Below, piece by piece: positions 1 through 9,944 of a stretch of 64,000 nt of DNA. Location: NCBI GenBank assembly GCA_963752225.1, contig CAVVXS010000015.1, positions 44,193-108,192 of the forward strand, in the 5' to 3' direction. Position numbers and translations under genes: made by a program. A model generated the notes under the pieces. That model was given only the letters and a program-made list of their open reading frames with translations. It had not been told where the DNA came from and ran no database searches. How positions within the stretch are numbered: position 1 is the stretch's first letter; every line of letters begins with the position of its first letter. Source of the stretch: JBBROS01 sp963752225. Lineage in GTDB: Bacteria; Pseudomonadota; Alphaproteobacteria; Acetobacterales; Acetobacteraceae.

Positions 1-1
1 C

Positions 2-1054
2 GCGGCCAACCCTGTGGCTGCACGGCTGCTGCATGCGCCGCCGGGTCTGCTTGTGCCGGGACGCACGTTGCAGGAGGTGACGGACAGCGCGCTCGAACGC
101 GGCAACCTCGGCGACGGCCCGACCGGCCAAGCCCGCGCCAAATGGCTGCTGGAGCAGGACCGCACGGTGCCGCACATCGACCAGCGCCTGACCCGCGGCG
201 GCCGCGTGCTGGAAGTCCGCTCGGACCCGACGTCGGCGGGCGGGTTCGTGACCACCTACACCGACGTCACCCACGTGCGGGAGGCCGAGGAAGCGCTGCT
301 GCTGTCGAAAACCGCGGCCGAGGCCGCCAACGCCGCCAAGTCGCGCTTTCTCGCCTCCATGAGCACCGAGCTGCGGACCCCGCTGACGACGATCCTGAGT
401 GAGACCGACGCGCTGACGCGCGGCGCCGCGCGCGTGCTGGATCAGAGCCGGGTCGTCGCGTCGACCGCGACCATCGCCGGGTCGGCCCGCACGCTGCTCG
501 GCCTGATCGACACCGTGTTGGACTTGACGCGGCTGGAAACGGGGCGGTTCGACCTGGCCGAGGACCGCGCCGACGTATCGCAACTGGTCCGCTCGGTGCT
601 GCGGCGGTTCGATGCCGCGGCGGCTGCGGCGGAGGTTGCGCTAATTGCCGACCTTCCCGAGCACCTCCCCGCTTTGCGCGTCGACGAACGCCGCGTGTCC
701 CAGGCGCTTGCCGGCATCGTGTCGAACGCGGTCAAGTTCACCGGCGCCGGCGGCAGCGTCACCATCAGCGCTCGCCGCGACTGGACCCAGGGCGGCCTGC
801 TGCTGCAAGTCAGGGACACCGGGCCCGGCATCCCGGACGCCGAGCTGGATCGGGTGTTCGAGCCGTTCGTTCAGCTCGGCCACGGCGCCGGCCACGGAAC
901 CAGCGCCGGTCTGGGCCTGTATGTCGGCCGCATCCTCATGCGCGCGCATGGCGGCGAGTTGACGTTGCGCAGCACGGTCGGCCAGGGCACGGCCGCGACG
1001 CTGCACCTTCCGGCGGACCGGGTGCTGCAAGACGACGCGCTCGATCCCACCTAA
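2..1054 (+). CDS. Sensor histidine kinase, 5' partial, phosphoacceptor His replaced by Thr
   Basis: This is the C-terminal part of a membrane-independent sensor kinase; the frame is open to the window edge, so the N-terminus lies outside. The end of a PAS domain (about residues 1-85, ending in TDVTHVREAEEAL) leads through a short helix into a dimerisation helix reading FLASMSTELRTPL. Family members read SHELRTPL here, so the histidine that takes phosphate is Thr (codon 365-367). The ATPase domain looks intact: an N box with SNAVKFT, a G1 box DTGPGIP, an F box FEPF and a G2 box GLGLYV. The product may bind ATP but should not autophosphorylate in the usual way. No response regulator is visible on this side of the window. 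The domain call is firm; the signalling role is open. Confidence 0.85.
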   Translation, partial: AANPVAARLLHAPPGLLVPGRTLQEVTDSALERGNLGDGPTGQARAKWLLEQDRTVPHIDQRLTRGGRVLEVRSDPTSAGGFVTTYTDVTHVREAEEALLLSKTAAEAANAAKSRFLASMSTELRTPLTTILSETDALTRGAARVLDQSRVVASTATIAGSARTLLGLIDTVLDLTRLETGRFDLAEDRADVSQLVRSVLRRFDAAAAAAEVALIADLPEHLPALRVDERRVSQALAGIVSNAVKFTGAGGSVTISARRDWTQGGLLLQVRDTGPGIPDAELDRVFEPFVQLGHGAGHGTSAGLGLYVGRILMRAHGGELTLRSTVGQGTAATLHLPADRVLQDDALDPT

Positions 1055-1058
1055 ACGC

Positions 1059-1086
1059 AGCCGGCATATTGCGCCGGTCGCCGGCT
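1059..1086 (+). terminator. Possible hairpin after the sensor kinase
   Basis: A 7-base perfect inverted repeat, AGCCGGC at 1059-1065 and GCCGGCT at 1080-1086, has a 14-base loop and begins five bases after the kinase stop codon. Only two T residues follow it, so this is a weak intrinsic terminator candidate. Confidence 0.25.
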
Positions 1087-1159
1087 TTGCCTCACATGGG
1101 CATCTCGGCTTGAACAATGTCGCGCGGCCACCGGCCGGGCCGACCTGCAGGATGGCATT

Positions 1160-2608
<1,449 letters not shown>

Positions 2609-2609
2609 C

Positions 2610-3386
2610 ATGTCGCGCCGTCTTTGCCGTGCCTTGGGCCTTTCGGCCCTGCTGCTGGCTGTCCAGGCCGGCTCAGCCGCCCAAGCCGAGGCGCCCGACG
2701 CGCAGGCGTGCCCGGCGGGCAAGGCGCCACCGATCGTGCTGCCGCGGATGCGCGAAGCGATCGCCGCCAACCGCGAGGTGACGATCGTCGCCCTCGGGTC
2801 GTCGTCCACCCAGGGCTGGCATTCGACCGATATCGCCCACAGCTACCCGGCCGTGCTGCAGGCTGAACTCAACAGCGCGCTGCCGACCGCCCACGTCGCC
2901 GTGCTGAACCGCGGCGTCGGCGGCCAGGACGTGCTGGAGATGCTGCCGCGCTTGGAATCCGACGCGCTTTCGCCCCACCCCACGGTGGTGATCTGGCAGG
3001 TCGGCGCGAACGGGGCGATGAAGCATATCGCGCTCGACCTGTTCAAACGTCTGCTCACCAACGGCGTCCGCCGCATGCAGGAGGCCAAGGTCGACGTCGT
3101 CCTGATGGACAACCAGCGCGCGCCCGCCATCCTGGCCTCGCCGGAGCACGTGCAGATCGACCAGGTGATGGCGGACGTCGCGGTCGCGACCGGCGCCGGG
3201 CTGTTCGCGCGCGGCGCGCTGATGGATCAGTGGCGTGTTGCCGGCTACCCGTACGAGCGCTTCGTTTCGGACGACGGCGTGCACCACAACGACTTCGGGT
3301 ATCGATGCGTGGCCAGCGCGCTGACTGCGGCGATCGTCGATGGCCTGACCCAGACGCTGCCGACCCGGACGGCGGCGAAGCGGTAA
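2610..3386 (+). CDS. Exported SGNH/GDSL-type hydrolase
   Basis: This is a secreted esterase or lipase-like protein of the SGNH superfamily. Residues 1-27 look like a signal peptide (charged start, leucine-rich core, cleavage near AQAEA). Block I, with the serine nucleophile, is visible as IVALGSSSTQG. The block II glycine is in NRGVGG, block III is in QVGANG, and the catalytic Asp and His of block V are in DDGVHHND near residue 225. All four signature residues are therefore present. The substrate cannot be read from the sequence. The gene begins directly after tldD and ends in a convergent arrangement with the regulator on the other strand. Confidence 0.85.
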   Translation: MSRRLCRALGLSALLLAVQAGSAAQAEAPDAQACPAGKAPPIVLPRMREAIAANREVTIVALGSSSTQGWHSTDIAHSYPAVLQAELNSALPTAHVAVLNRGVGGQDVLEMLPRLESDALSPHPTVVIWQVGANGAMKHIALDLFKRLLTNGVRRMQEAKVDVVLMDNQRAPAILASPEHVQIDQVMADVAVATGAGLFARGALMDQWRVAGYPYERFVSDDGVHHNDFGYRCVASALTAAIVDGLTQTLPTRTAAKR

Positions 3387-3411
3387 CGCGCGCCGCCGCC
3401 GCGCAGGTGGC

Positions 3412-5439
3412 CTACTCGGGGGCGCCGGCCAGGCGCAGCCCTTGGGCCACGTGCTCGCGGTCCTGCGGCCGCTCCAGCGGCGTGGTGCGGAAGAACCGCT
3501 CGACGGAGAATTGCGGATCGAGCGCCATCATCCGCCGCAGCACGACCGACGCCTCGCGCTCCTGGCCCAGATGACCCAGCGCGGCAATGTAGGGAACGGC
3601 GGCCGCGGTGAACGCCGGGTTCAGCTCGCCCACCGTGCGGCCGGCGGACACCGCCGTTTCGTAGTCGCGCCGCAGCAGCGCCGCCAGGCAGAAGCCGACG
3701 TCGTAGTGGAATGCGCCCGGGTCCATGGGCGACAGGATCTTGTAGCGCTGCAGCCGGCGCTCGGCCTCGTCCAACTCGCCGAGGTAGATGTGGGTGAGGC
3801 CGGACAGCGCCCAAGCCATCGCCAGGTTCGGGTTCAGCGCCAACGCCCGATCGTGCAGCGCGACCGCTTCCCGCAGCCGGTGATGCAGCACCGCCCGCAC
3901 GTGCCCGGCGATCGTGAAGCCTTTCGCATCCTGCGGGTCGAGCGTGATGGCGCGTTCGGCGTGGAACGCCGCCTCGGCCTGTGCCCCGGGCTCGTCGTCG
4001 GCCCAGTTGTGGATGACGAGGAAGTGCAGCCAGAACGCATACCAGGCGTGGGCGGACGCGTATTCGGGCTCGAGCGCCAAAGCCCGCCGCAGCAAGTCTC
4101 CGGCGGCGAGGAAGTTGGCACGCTCCAGCCGGGTCATGCTCGGGATGGCGCGCAGCACCATGTCGTAGGCGGTCGCGTGCTGCGGCGGCCGGTGCGCCGC
4201 CCGGCGGCTTTCGATCAGCAGGATTTCCGGGTCGATCTGCGCCACCACTTCGGCAGCAACCTCGTCCTGCAACGTCAGCAGGTCATCCACCTGGCGGTCG
4301 AACCGGCGCGCCCAGACGATCTGGCTGCCGTCCTGCAGGTCCACCAGCCGCACCGTGATGCGCAGCCGCTTGGCCACCCGCTGCACCGAGCCGTCGAGCA
4401 AGTAGTCAAGCCCCAGCGTGCGCCGCAGCGCCGCGTCGTCGCGCGATTCGTTCACGAACTGAGCAATCGAGGAGCTGGACACGAGGAAGATCCAGCGGAA
4501 CCGGGCCAAGGCCGACGTGATCTCCTCGGCCAGGCCCAGCGCCAAATGCGCCTCGGTCTCGTCCGTGCCGACCAGCGTCAACGGCAGCACCCCGAGCTTG
4601 GCGCCGCCGCGGATCGTGCTCGGCCGTGGCTCGAAGCGCGGCTCGACGGGGGCAGGCGGCGGCGAGCTGCGCACGGCCTTGCCGCTGCGGATCTCGGCGA
4701 GCAACGCCTGGGTTTCGGGGGACGGCACCGCGTCCATCAGATCGGCCAGCACCGCCCGGCACCGGTCGTAGGACTGGATCGCCATGCCGCGTTCGCCGCG
4801 TTCGGAGTGCGCCCGCATCAAGGCGCGCCAGGCGCCCTCATGCGCGCGATCGATCGTCAGCAGTTGCTGCGCCACCGGGATCAGCGTGTCCGGCGACTTG
4901 GCCTCGTTCAGCAGCGCCTCGGCCACTCCTCGGGCACGGTCACGCAGCCGCTCCCGCTCCGCGTGCAACCAAACGTCGAAGGCCGGGTCGACGCCGTCGA
5001 GCTCCTCCAGCAGTTCGCTGTCCAGCAAGGCCAGCGAGCCTGGATGAGTCGTGGTAGCGCGCAGGACCTCCTCAACGTCAACCCAGACGATACCTGGACG
5101 GAGTGCCAGACTATCACGGTTGATTGACAAGATCTCCTGCTCGGCCGGCTGCAGCACTTCCAGCAGGCGATGGATCTCCTGTCGCAGCGAGGCACGCGCC
5201 TGTTCTTCCGGGCGCCGGCTCCAGAGCAGTTCCGCAAGGCGCGAGCGCAGCACCGGACGAGGCTGAGAAAGTGCGGCGATGGCCAGCAGCGCGCGGGTCT
5301 TGCGGCCCGGCGGCAGCACGCTTTCGCTGTTGATCGTCCAGGCTTCCATTTGGCCGATCAGCCGCAGCCGGACCGCGACCGTTTCGGTCATCGGCCCAAG
5401 GGTGCGGGCCTGGACGGCCGGCTGGGAGCGAATCATCAT
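3412..5439 (-). CDS. SARP-like regulator: winged helix, BTAD, TolB-N-like and TPR domains
   Basis: This is a large one-component regulator of 675 residues. A winged-helix OmpR/SARP-type DNA-binding region lies at about residues 20-115 (VRLRLIGQMEAW onward). It is followed by a BTAD-type helical repeat domain to about residue 260. The middle (about 285-410) has the TolB-N/adenylate-cyclase-associated fold with LGVLPLTLVG, a YLLDGSVQR segment and VWARRFDR. The C-terminal third is a set of TPR-like helices (DRALALNPNLAMAW, HAERAITLDPQDAKG). Such proteins usually control nearby or stress-related genes; the target here is not evident. Residue 17 is also a Met, so the start could be at 5391. gshA lies 115 bases upstream on the same strand. 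Confidence 0.75.
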   Translation of the reverse strand: MMIRSQPAVQARTLGPMTETVAVRLRLIGQMEAWTINSESVLPPGRKTRALLAIAALSQPRPVLRSRLAELLWSRRPEEQARASLRQEIHRLLEVLQPAEQEILSINRDSLALRPGIVWVDVEEVLRATTTHPGSLALLDSELLEELDGVDPAFDVWLHAERERLRDRARGVAEALLNEAKSPDTLIPVAQQLLTIDRAHEGAWRALMRAHSERGERGMAIQSYDRCRAVLADLMDAVPSPETQALLAEIRSGKAVRSSPPPAPVEPRFEPRPSTIRGGAKLGVLPLTLVGTDETEAHLALGLAEEITSALARFRWIFLVSSSSIAQFVNESRDDAALRRTLGLDYLLDGSVQRVAKRLRITVRLVDLQDGSQIVWARRFDRQVDDLLTLQDEVAAEVVAQIDPEILLIESRRAAHRPPQHATAYDMVLRAIPSMTRLERANFLAAGDLLRRALALEPEYASAHAWYAFWLHFLVIHNWADDEPGAQAEAAFHAERAITLDPQDAKGFTIAGHVRAVLHHRLREAVALHDRALALNPNLAMAWALSGLTHIYLGELDEAERRLQRYKILSPMDPGAFHYDVGFCLAALLRRDYETAVSAGRTVGELNPAFTAAAVPYIAALGHLGQEREASVVLRRMMALDPQFSVERFFRTTPLERPQDREHVAQGLRLAGAPE

Positions 5440-5554
5440 ACCTACATTACCGCGGACTTAACGAATGGTGGCAAGTTGAATATGACATCGTTCACGGTTG
5501 CGCCCGCACTTTCCTCCCGAGAACACAAGGGTGTGATGAAATTGTCATACCCCG

Positions 5555-6928
5555 TCAAACGTCAGCTTCGTCCCAAATTTTAGACACGTCTCCAAACCAG
5601 TCACTTGAATACCTGGCCAGCCAATATTCTGCTTGAGTTGGACCTTGCTCCAACAGCGGCAGCAACGGTTGCAGGAGCACTCGCTCGTCGTGGCCATCGC
5701 TGTCCGGCATCGCCCGCGCACGCAGGCCGTCGGCGGCGATCGCGACCATGTCGCGTGCCAGGTCACGCGCCGTTCCGCTCGCGAACGGGGCGTCAAGCGC
5801 TCGCCGCGGGACCTCGCCGCGCAGGGCCACGTACTCGGCCCAATCGTGCCGGCGCACCAACGCCTCGGCCGCATGCAGCGCGGCCTCGTCGTACAGCAGC
5901 CCGGTCCAAAGCGCGCTTTGCGCAACCATCATGTCCGGACGTCCCGCATCGGCGCCGCGCATCTCGAGGAAGCGCTTGATTCGCACGTCGGTGAACGCCG
6001 TCGTCATGTGGTCGTCGAAGTCGCCCATCGTCGCAGGGCCGCCGGAGATGGTCGCGTCGCCGGCCATGAAGGCGCGGAACGATTGGCCGGCGCAATCGAC
6101 ATACTGGCCATCGCGCATGATGAAATACATCGGCACGTCCAGCAGCCACTCGACGTAGCGCTCGAAGCCGAACCCCTCCTCGAAGAACAGTGGCGGCATG
6201 CCGCTGCGGGCGTTGTCGGTGTCGGTCCAAACCTGGGCGCGGCTCGACAGGAACCCGCTCGGCCGCCCTTCGACGAAGGGCGAGTTGGCGAACAACGCGG
6301 TCGCCACCGGTTGCAGCGCCAACGCGACGCGCAGCTTGCGCGCCATGTCGGCTTCGTCGGAATAGTCGAGGTTGACCTGCACCGTGCAGGTCCGCGTCAT
6401 CATGTCGAGCCCGAGCGATCCCACCTTCGGCATGTAGCGCCGCATGATCGCGTAGCGGCTCTTGGGCATCCACGGCATCTCGTCCCGCCGCATCGTCGGG
6501 TGATGGCCGAGCGGCGCGAAGCCGATCCCGAGCCGGTCCGCCACCGACCGCACGCGGTCGAAATGCGCGTGCAGCTCGGCCGCGGTCTCGTGCAGAGTCC
6601 GCAGCGGCGCACCCGACAGCTCGAGCTGTCCGGCCGGCTCGAGCGATACCGAGGCGGACCGGTTGGCGCCCCGCCCCTTCAACCCGATGATCTGCTCGCG
6701 GTCGAGGATCGGCTCCCAGGCGCCCGGCTCCGCCAGGCCCTCGAGCAGGGCGCCGATGCCGTCGGGCGCATAGGGCGGCGGCCGGCCGGTGGCGCGGACG
6801 AACCCGAACTTCTCGTGCTCGGTGCCGATCCGGTACTCGGACCGCGGCTTGCCCCCGGCCGCGATGTGGTCAGCCAGTTGCCTCACCGACGCGATAGGCG
6901 TGTCGTCGGTGTCTCCGGGGTTGGACAT
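5555..6928 (-). CDS. gshA: Glutamate-cysteine ligase (plant/alphaproteobacterial type)
   Basis: This enzyme makes gamma-glutamylcysteine from glutamate, cysteine and ATP, the first step of glutathione synthesis. The protein (457 residues) has the marks of the GCS2 family: RIGTEHEKFGF near the N-terminus, EQIIGLKGRGANRSASVSLE in the middle, SLEPAGQLELSG, and RMRRDEMPWMPKSRY-like segments. The TCTVQVNLDYSDE stretch carries the Gln and Asn that shape the active site. An alternative TTG start lies at 6943; the ATG at 6928 was chosen. ubiA is divergent from it. No gshB is in the window. Confidence 0.95.
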   Translation of the reverse strand: MSNPGDTDDTPIASVRQLADHIAAGGKPRSEYRIGTEHEKFGFVRATGRPPPYAPDGIGALLEGLAEPGAWEPILDREQIIGLKGRGANRSASVSLEPAGQLELSGAPLRTLHETAAELHAHFDRVRSVADRLGIGFAPLGHHPTMRRDEMPWMPKSRYAIMRRYMPKVGSLGLDMMTRTCTVQVNLDYSDEADMARKLRVALALQPVATALFANSPFVEGRPSGFLSSRAQVWTDTDNARSGMPPLFFEEGFGFERYVEWLLDVPMYFIMRDGQYVDCAGQSFRAFMAGDATISGGPATMGDFDDHMTTAFTDVRIKRFLEMRGADAGRPDMMVAQSALWTGLLYDEAALHAAEALVRRHDWAEYVALRGEVPRRALDAPFASGTARDLARDMVAIAADGLRARAMPDSDGHDERVLLQPLLPLLEQGPTQAEYWLARYSSDWFGDVSKIWDEADV

Positions 6929-7045
6929 CGTGGGGCCCGTCAACGTGAAAGCTGAACAAAGGGCCGCGCACTCGCATCGTCAAGCTGGCACCCGCCGGAA
7001 GCAGCTGGGCTGGCGTGCACCGACGCGTCCGCCTATGCAGGCGGC

Positions 7046-7939
7046 ATGCAGGGCTACACCGACATCGCCAACACCGGCTGGGTGGCCCGGCTCCCCGCCG
7101 CCCTCCGCGCCTATGCGGTGCTGGCCCGGCTGGATCGGCCGATCGGCGCTTGGCTGCTGTTCCTGCCGGGACTGTGGAGCATCCTGCTCGCCCGCATCGA
7201 CGCCGCCGGCACTCTTCGCCTGATCGCGCTGTTCGCGCTCGGCAGCGTCGTGATGCGCGGCGCCGGCTGCGTCGTCAACGACATGTGGGACCGCGACATG
7301 GACCGGCGCGTCACCCGCACGGCCGGCCGGCCGCTTGCCAGCGGCGCGTTGCGGATGCGGCAGGCGGCGGCGTTCCTCGTGCTGCTGCTGGTGATCGGAC
7401 TCGGCATCCTGCTGCAGCTCGAGCCGTTGGCGCAGGCGTTGGGCGTCCTGTCTCTGGTGCTGGTGGCGCTTTACCCGTTGGCCAAGCGGGTCACTTGGTG
7501 GCCGCAAGCTGTGCTCGGGATCACCTTCAGCTGGGGCGCGCCGATGGGTTTCGCGGCCGCGACCGGCCGGCTCGACCCGGCGGCGGTCGCGCTCTATGCG
7601 GCGGCGTTCGCTTGGATCCTCGGCTACGACACGGTTTACGCCCACCAGGATCGCGAGGACGACGCGCTGATCGGCGTGCGCAGCACGGCCCGGCTGTTTG
7701 CCGCCCATACGCGCCCGTTCCTGGCCGCTTGCTACGGCGCGGCGGTGATGCTGCTGGCCCTGGCCGGGCTGCTGGCCGGAGCCGGGCCAGGCTTCTTTCT
7801 CGCGTTGACGGCGCCGGCGGCGCTGCTCGCGTGGCAGGTCCGGACGCTCGATGTCGACGACCCCGCGGGTTGCCTGCGCCGCTTCAAGCTGAACCGCGAA
7901 GTCGGCCTGCTGGTGGCGGCGGCGATCCTGGCCGGATGA
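7046..7939 (+). CDS. ubiA: 4-hydroxybenzoate polyprenyltransferase
   Basis: UbiA is an integral membrane prenyltransferase that attaches the polyprenyl tail to 4-hydroxybenzoate in ubiquinone synthesis. The first Asp-rich motif reads NDMWDRDMDRRVTRT and the second reads YDTVYAHQDREDD, both with the acidic residues that hold Mg-prenyl diphosphate. Seven to nine hydrophobic segments cover the 297 residues, as expected for the family. The stop codon overlaps the ATG of the downstream methyltransferase (ATGA), so the two are probably translationally coupled. Confidence 0.95.
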   Translation: MQGYTDIANTGWVARLPAALRAYAVLARLDRPIGAWLLFLPGLWSILLARIDAAGTLRLIALFALGSVVMRGAGCVVNDMWDRDMDRRVTRTAGRPLASGALRMRQAAAFLVLLLVIGLGILLQLEPLAQALGVLSLVLVALYPLAKRVTWWPQAVLGITFSWGAPMGFAAATGRLDPAAVALYAAAFAWILGYDTVYAHQDREDDALIGVRSTARLFAAHTRPFLAACYGAAVMLLALAGLLAGAGPGFFLALTAPAALLAWQVRTLDVDDPAGCLRRFKLNREVGLLVAAAILAG

Positions 7940-8601
7940 GTTACCCGGCCGGCGTTTTCATCCAGGCCAACACCACGCTCGGCCACGCGCCGCTGGTCCC
8001 CGAGATCGCCTTGCAGTTGGCGACGGAGATCACTCCGATCTGGCAGGCCAGCGAAGCGTGGCTGGAGCGGGAAGGTCTCAGCCCGCCGTTCTGGGCCTTC
8101 GCCTGGCCCGGCAGCCAGGCGCTCGCTCGGCACGTGCTGGACCATCCGGGCCTGGTCGCCGGACGCCGCGTGCTCGACTTCGCGGCCGGCGGCGGGCTGG
8201 CTGCGATCGCCTGCGCGCTGGCCGGCGCGGCCGCAGTCGAGGCCGCCGAGATCGACCCGCTGGCTGCCGAGGCGATCCGGTTGAACGCCAGCCTGAACGG
8301 GGTGTCCGTCGCCGTGGCCGCCCGTGACGTCGTCGGCGAGTCAGGACGCTGGGATCTGATCGTCTGCGGCGACGTCTGCTACGAGGCGCCGATGACCGGC
8401 CACATCATGCCGTGGCTCGGCCGGCTGTCCCGAACGGTCGAGGTGTGGATCGCCGACCCCGGCCGGAACTACCTGCCCGCCACCGGCACAGAGGCATTCG
8501 CGAGCTACGAGGTCGCCACCTCGCTCGAACTCGAGGACCGGACCCTGCGCACAACCCGGCTCCTGCGGTTGCTGCCGCCGGAGCCGGGCAAAGGTCAGTA
8601 G
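7936..8601 (+). CDS. Class I SAM methyltransferase, METTL20/ETF-beta lysine methyltransferase-like
   Basis: This is a 221-residue SAM-dependent methyltransferase with a glycine-rich SAM loop (VLDFAAGGGLAAIA) and an acidic residue binding ribose (AAEIDPLA). The D-x-x-Y motif (GDVCYEAP) is typical of the METTL protein-lysine methyltransferases. The segment PFWAFAWPGSQALAR strongly recalls the alphaproteobacterial METTL20 homologue, which methylates the beta subunit of electron transfer flavoprotein; that substrate is inferred from family resemblance. It starts inside the ubiA stop codon and ends with a 7-base convergent overlap with the next gene. Confidence 0.75.
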   Translation: MSYPAGVFIQANTTLGHAPLVPEIALQLATEITPIWQASEAWLEREGLSPPFWAFAWPGSQALARHVLDHPGLVAGRRVLDFAAGGGLAAIACALAGAAAVEAAEIDPLAAEAIRLNASLNGVSVAVAARDVVGESGRWDLIVCGDVCYEAPMTGHIMPWLGRLSRTVEVWIADPGRNYLPATGTEAFASYEVATSLELEDRTLRTTRLLRLLPPEPGKGQ

Positions 8602-8972
8602 CGGCTGCGCGGCGGCGGGTCGTCGTACTGCGAGCGCGGCCGGCCGTTATCGGAGTTGCGGTTGTAGTCGGAGCCGCGCCGGTCCCGGTCGGCTTCTTCG
8701 ACCCCGCGGCGGTTGCGGTCGTCGGCCCGCCGCCGGTCGTCGTAGCCCCGGCTGTCGCTGCCGCGTGCGGAGTCGCGCTGCCGCCGGGCCTGCTCTTCCT
8801 GGTCGCGCCGCCCCTGCTCGTAGGCGTTGCGGTCGCGGTCCTGGGACTGGTTCTGTCCCGGCAGGAGCTGATCCTTCAGTTGCCGACCCACGTCGCCCAG
8901 GTTTTGCGCCCGGACCGGCGCGAGCCCGGCACCGAGGCAGAGACCAAGAGCTGCCACCGTTAAAATCCGCAT
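8595..8972 (-). CDS. Small secreted Arg/Asp-rich protein of unknown function
   Basis: This encodes 125 residues. The N-terminus (MRILTVAALGLCLGAGLAPVRAQ) is a clear signal peptide with a likely cleavage after VRA. The mature part is low in complexity and dominated by Arg, Asp, Gln, Ser and Tyr (for example DRDRNAYEQGRRDQEEQ), which suggests an intrinsically disordered periplasmic protein. The start was chosen because GGGAGGA lies a few bases before the ATG at 8972; an upstream in-frame start at 9002 lacks this. No known family is recognised. Its 3' end overlaps the methyltransferase gene on the other strand by seven bases. Confidence 0.65.
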   Translation of the reverse strand: MRILTVAALGLCLGAGLAPVRAQNLGDVGRQLKDQLLPGQNQSQDRDRNAYEQGRRDQEEQARRQRDSARGSDSRGYDDRRRADDRNRRGVEEADRDRRGSDYNRNSDNGRPRSQYDDPPPRSRY

Positions 8973-9047
8973 CGTGTCCTCCCACATTCGTTGAAGCAGC
9001 AACGCGGCGCCAAGCGGTTTGGTTCAGGCGCGGACCGGCCCAGTACC

Positions 9048-9911
9048 TCACCGGTTCATCAGCACCGGAATCTTGGCATGCTCGAGCACATGCCGGGTCA
9101 CCCCGCCCAGGATCAGCTGCCGCAGCCGGGAATGCGAGTAGGCGCCCATGGCCAGCATGTCGGCGTCGAAAGCCCGCGCGCCTTCCAGCAGCCCGCGGCC
9201 GACGTCGCGTTCGACCGGGCGGAACTGCGCCGTCTCGCACTCGATGCCATGCAGCGCGAGATAGCTCGCCAGCTCCATCGCGCCGGGGCCGCGGCGGTGG
9301 TACTCGTCGGCCGACAGGATCCGCACCGATTGCGCCCGCTGCATCCAGGGGATCGCCGCCTGCACCGCGGCGGCGCTCTCGGCCGTGCCGTTCCAGGCGA
9401 TGCAGATCCGCGTGCCGATTGTCGGCAGCGGCAGCTGCGGCGCGATCATCACCGGGCGGCCGCTGTCGAACAGCACGGCATGCAGGGCGTCGCTGCTGCT
9501 GACGTCGTCGCCGGCCTCCGGGTGCGGCACGATCGTGAGGTCGGTGAGCCGCGCGAGCTGGGCCACCAGATCCTCCTCGCGCCCGGTGACGCTGGCGAAG
9601 TTGGCGGTGGCGCCGGCGCCACGGTGCGGCTCGGCGACGGTCACGCCGTGCTGGCCCACGAAGCGGTCGAACAAGGCGCGCACGGCGTTGCTGCGCTCGC
9701 TGCTCTCCTTTTCGGTGGCCGACATCATCTCCTCGATCATGGCGCCCGACAGGCCTTCGCCGGCCAAGGGCGCCACGTCGCGGCTGTCCACCCGCACGTG
9801 GAGGCAGGTCAGGTGGGCGTCCCAAAGCCGGGCCACCATCAGCCCGGTGGTGAGCGCGGCCTCGCCCGCGGCGGTGCCGGTCAGAGGAAGCAGAATGCGG
9901 CGGATCGGCAT
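9048..9911 (-). CDS. Tandem-domain universal stress protein (UspA family)
   Basis: This 287-residue protein contains two UspA-like units. The first starts IRRILLPLTGTAAGEAAL. The second starts at about residue 165 (RICIAWNGTAESAAAV) and ends with MGAYSHSRLRQLILGGV, matching the GxxGxnG(S/T) loop seen in ATP-binding Usp proteins, while the first unit's loop is degraded. Such tandem proteins act in the cytoplasm in stress resistance. The gene lies 33 bases downstream of the kinase-like/P-loop fusion on the same strand. Confidence 0.9.
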   Translation of the reverse strand: MPIRRILLPLTGTAAGEAALTTGLMVARLWDAHLTCLHVRVDSRDVAPLAGEGLSGAMIEEMMSATEKESSERSNAVRALFDRFVGQHGVTVAEPHRGAGATANFASVTGREEDLVAQLARLTDLTIVPHPEAGDDVSSSDALHAVLFDSGRPVMIAPQLPLPTIGTRICIAWNGTAESAAAVQAAIPWMQRAQSVRILSADEYHRRGPGAMELASYLALHGIECETAQFRPVERDVGRGLLEGARAFDADMLAMGAYSHSRLRQLILGGVTRHVLEHAKIPVLMNR

Positions 9912-9944
9912 GGCTGAGTCGTTCCGAACTAGGGTGTCAGGCGA

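Noticed and set aside
3442..5127. Long plus-strand open frame opposite the BTAD/TPR regulator
   Set aside because: The composition is Arg/Gln/His-rich with no domain; the minus strand has clear winged-helix, TolB-N and TPR segments.
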